DNA from: ChocPot-Mid sp043804925
GTDB lineage: Bacteria; Bacteroidota; Ignavibacteria; Kapaibacteriales; UBA2268
Length of the DNA: 15,808 nt
Direction: 5' to 3'
NCBI GenBank assembly: GCA_043804925.1
Contig: JAZDIP010000090.1
Location: forward strand, 1 to 15,808
The notes below the pieces were generated by a model that worked only from the letters and a program-made list of their open reading frames with translations, ran no database searches and was not told where the DNA came from. This document shows, piece by piece, positions 15,668 through 15,808 of the stretch. The stretch's first letter is position 1. Each line of letters starts with the position of its first letter. Position numbers and translations under genes: made by a program.

Positions 15668-15808
15668 CCGAAGGACGGAAAGACCGAAGGACGGAAAGAC
15701 CGAAGGACGGAAAGACCGAAGGACGGAAAGACCGAAGGACGGAAAGACCGAAGGACGGAAAGACCGAAGGACGGAAAGACCGAAGGACGGAAAGACCGAG
15801 GGACGGAA
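15668..15808. repeat. 16-bp minisatellite (8.8 copies, runs off the window)
   Basis: The unit CCGAAGGACGGAAAGA repeats exactly from 15668 with no spacer. Eight full copies are followed by a ninth that is cut by the window edge and carries one A-to-G change (CCGAGGGACGG). It is much richer in G and C than the surrounding DNA and purine-rich on the plus strand. Its two 8-nt halves (CCGAAGGA, CGGAAAGA) resemble each other. A period of 16 is not a multiple of 3, so it is unlikely to be a coding repeat. It lies 76 bases after the murD stop. Confidence 0.95.

Noticed and set aside
15668..15808. Coding repeat (surface protein) or CRISPR at the right edge
   Set aside because: The 16-bp unit has no spacers, and its length is not a multiple of 3, so a continued frame would cycle through all three phases.

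Overview
The window is AT-rich DNA with single-copy bacterial housekeeping genes, intergenic regions full of short tandem repeats, and a secreted protein with a type IX secretion (T9SS) C-terminal sorting domain. T9SS occurs in the Fibrobacteres-Chlorobi-Bacteroidetes group. The twin-arginine DUF362 protein, the DUF6599 protein and the repeat style suggest the Ignavibacteria/Kapabacteria/Chlorobi side of that group rather than a gut Bacteroides. That placement is an inference from gene content only.

Layout. Positions 122-5569 are a run on the minus strand. Read in transcription order they are accD (fatty acid synthesis), an outer-membrane beta-barrel protein, hpf (ribosome hibernation) with its own terminator, hprK (HPr kinase/phosphorylase), dsbD (thiol-disulfide reductant transporter) and an initiator tRNA-fMet. 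Positions 5909-7131 on the plus strand hold a YhdH/AcuI-type quinone or acryloyl-CoA reductase and a small orphan HicB-like protein. The next minus-strand pair is def (peptide deformylase) followed by an AlbA_2/Schlafen-type putative regulator (8535-7265). Positions 8678-11545 are a tight plus-strand operon: a Tat-exported DUF362 protein, a DUF6599-like exported protein, and a Sir2-family NAD-dependent deacetylase whose TTG start overlaps the preceding stop. An 845-base gene-poor stretch follows, then a T9SS-sorted beta-propeller (YCF48/BNR-like) protein, a 240-base nest of interspersed repeats, murD (peptidoglycan synthesis), and a 16-bp minisatellite running off the right edge.

No complete defence system, CRISPR array, prophage or transposase is visible. 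The most unusual material is repeat-driven. The interspersed repeat that fills 13786-14011 also occurs in frame inside murD, where it adds about 25 residues. A related block lies in frame inside dsbD, and both inserts encode a DGRQ peptide. Period-7 arrays of unrelated sequence recur at gene boundaries. Two orphan pieces of coding sequence, at about 7124-7240 and 12183-12335, look like detached T9SS sorting-domain tails. The second still has a strong terminator, which now sits directly in front of the ribosome-binding site of the next T9SS gene.

Working together: accD, murD, def, tRNA-fMet and hpf are core metabolism and translation. dsbD supplies reducing power to the periplasm for cytochrome c maturation or disulfide repair. 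The outer-membrane barrel and the T9SS protein belong to the cell surface. The DUF362-DUF6599-Sir2 operon has no assigned pathway.
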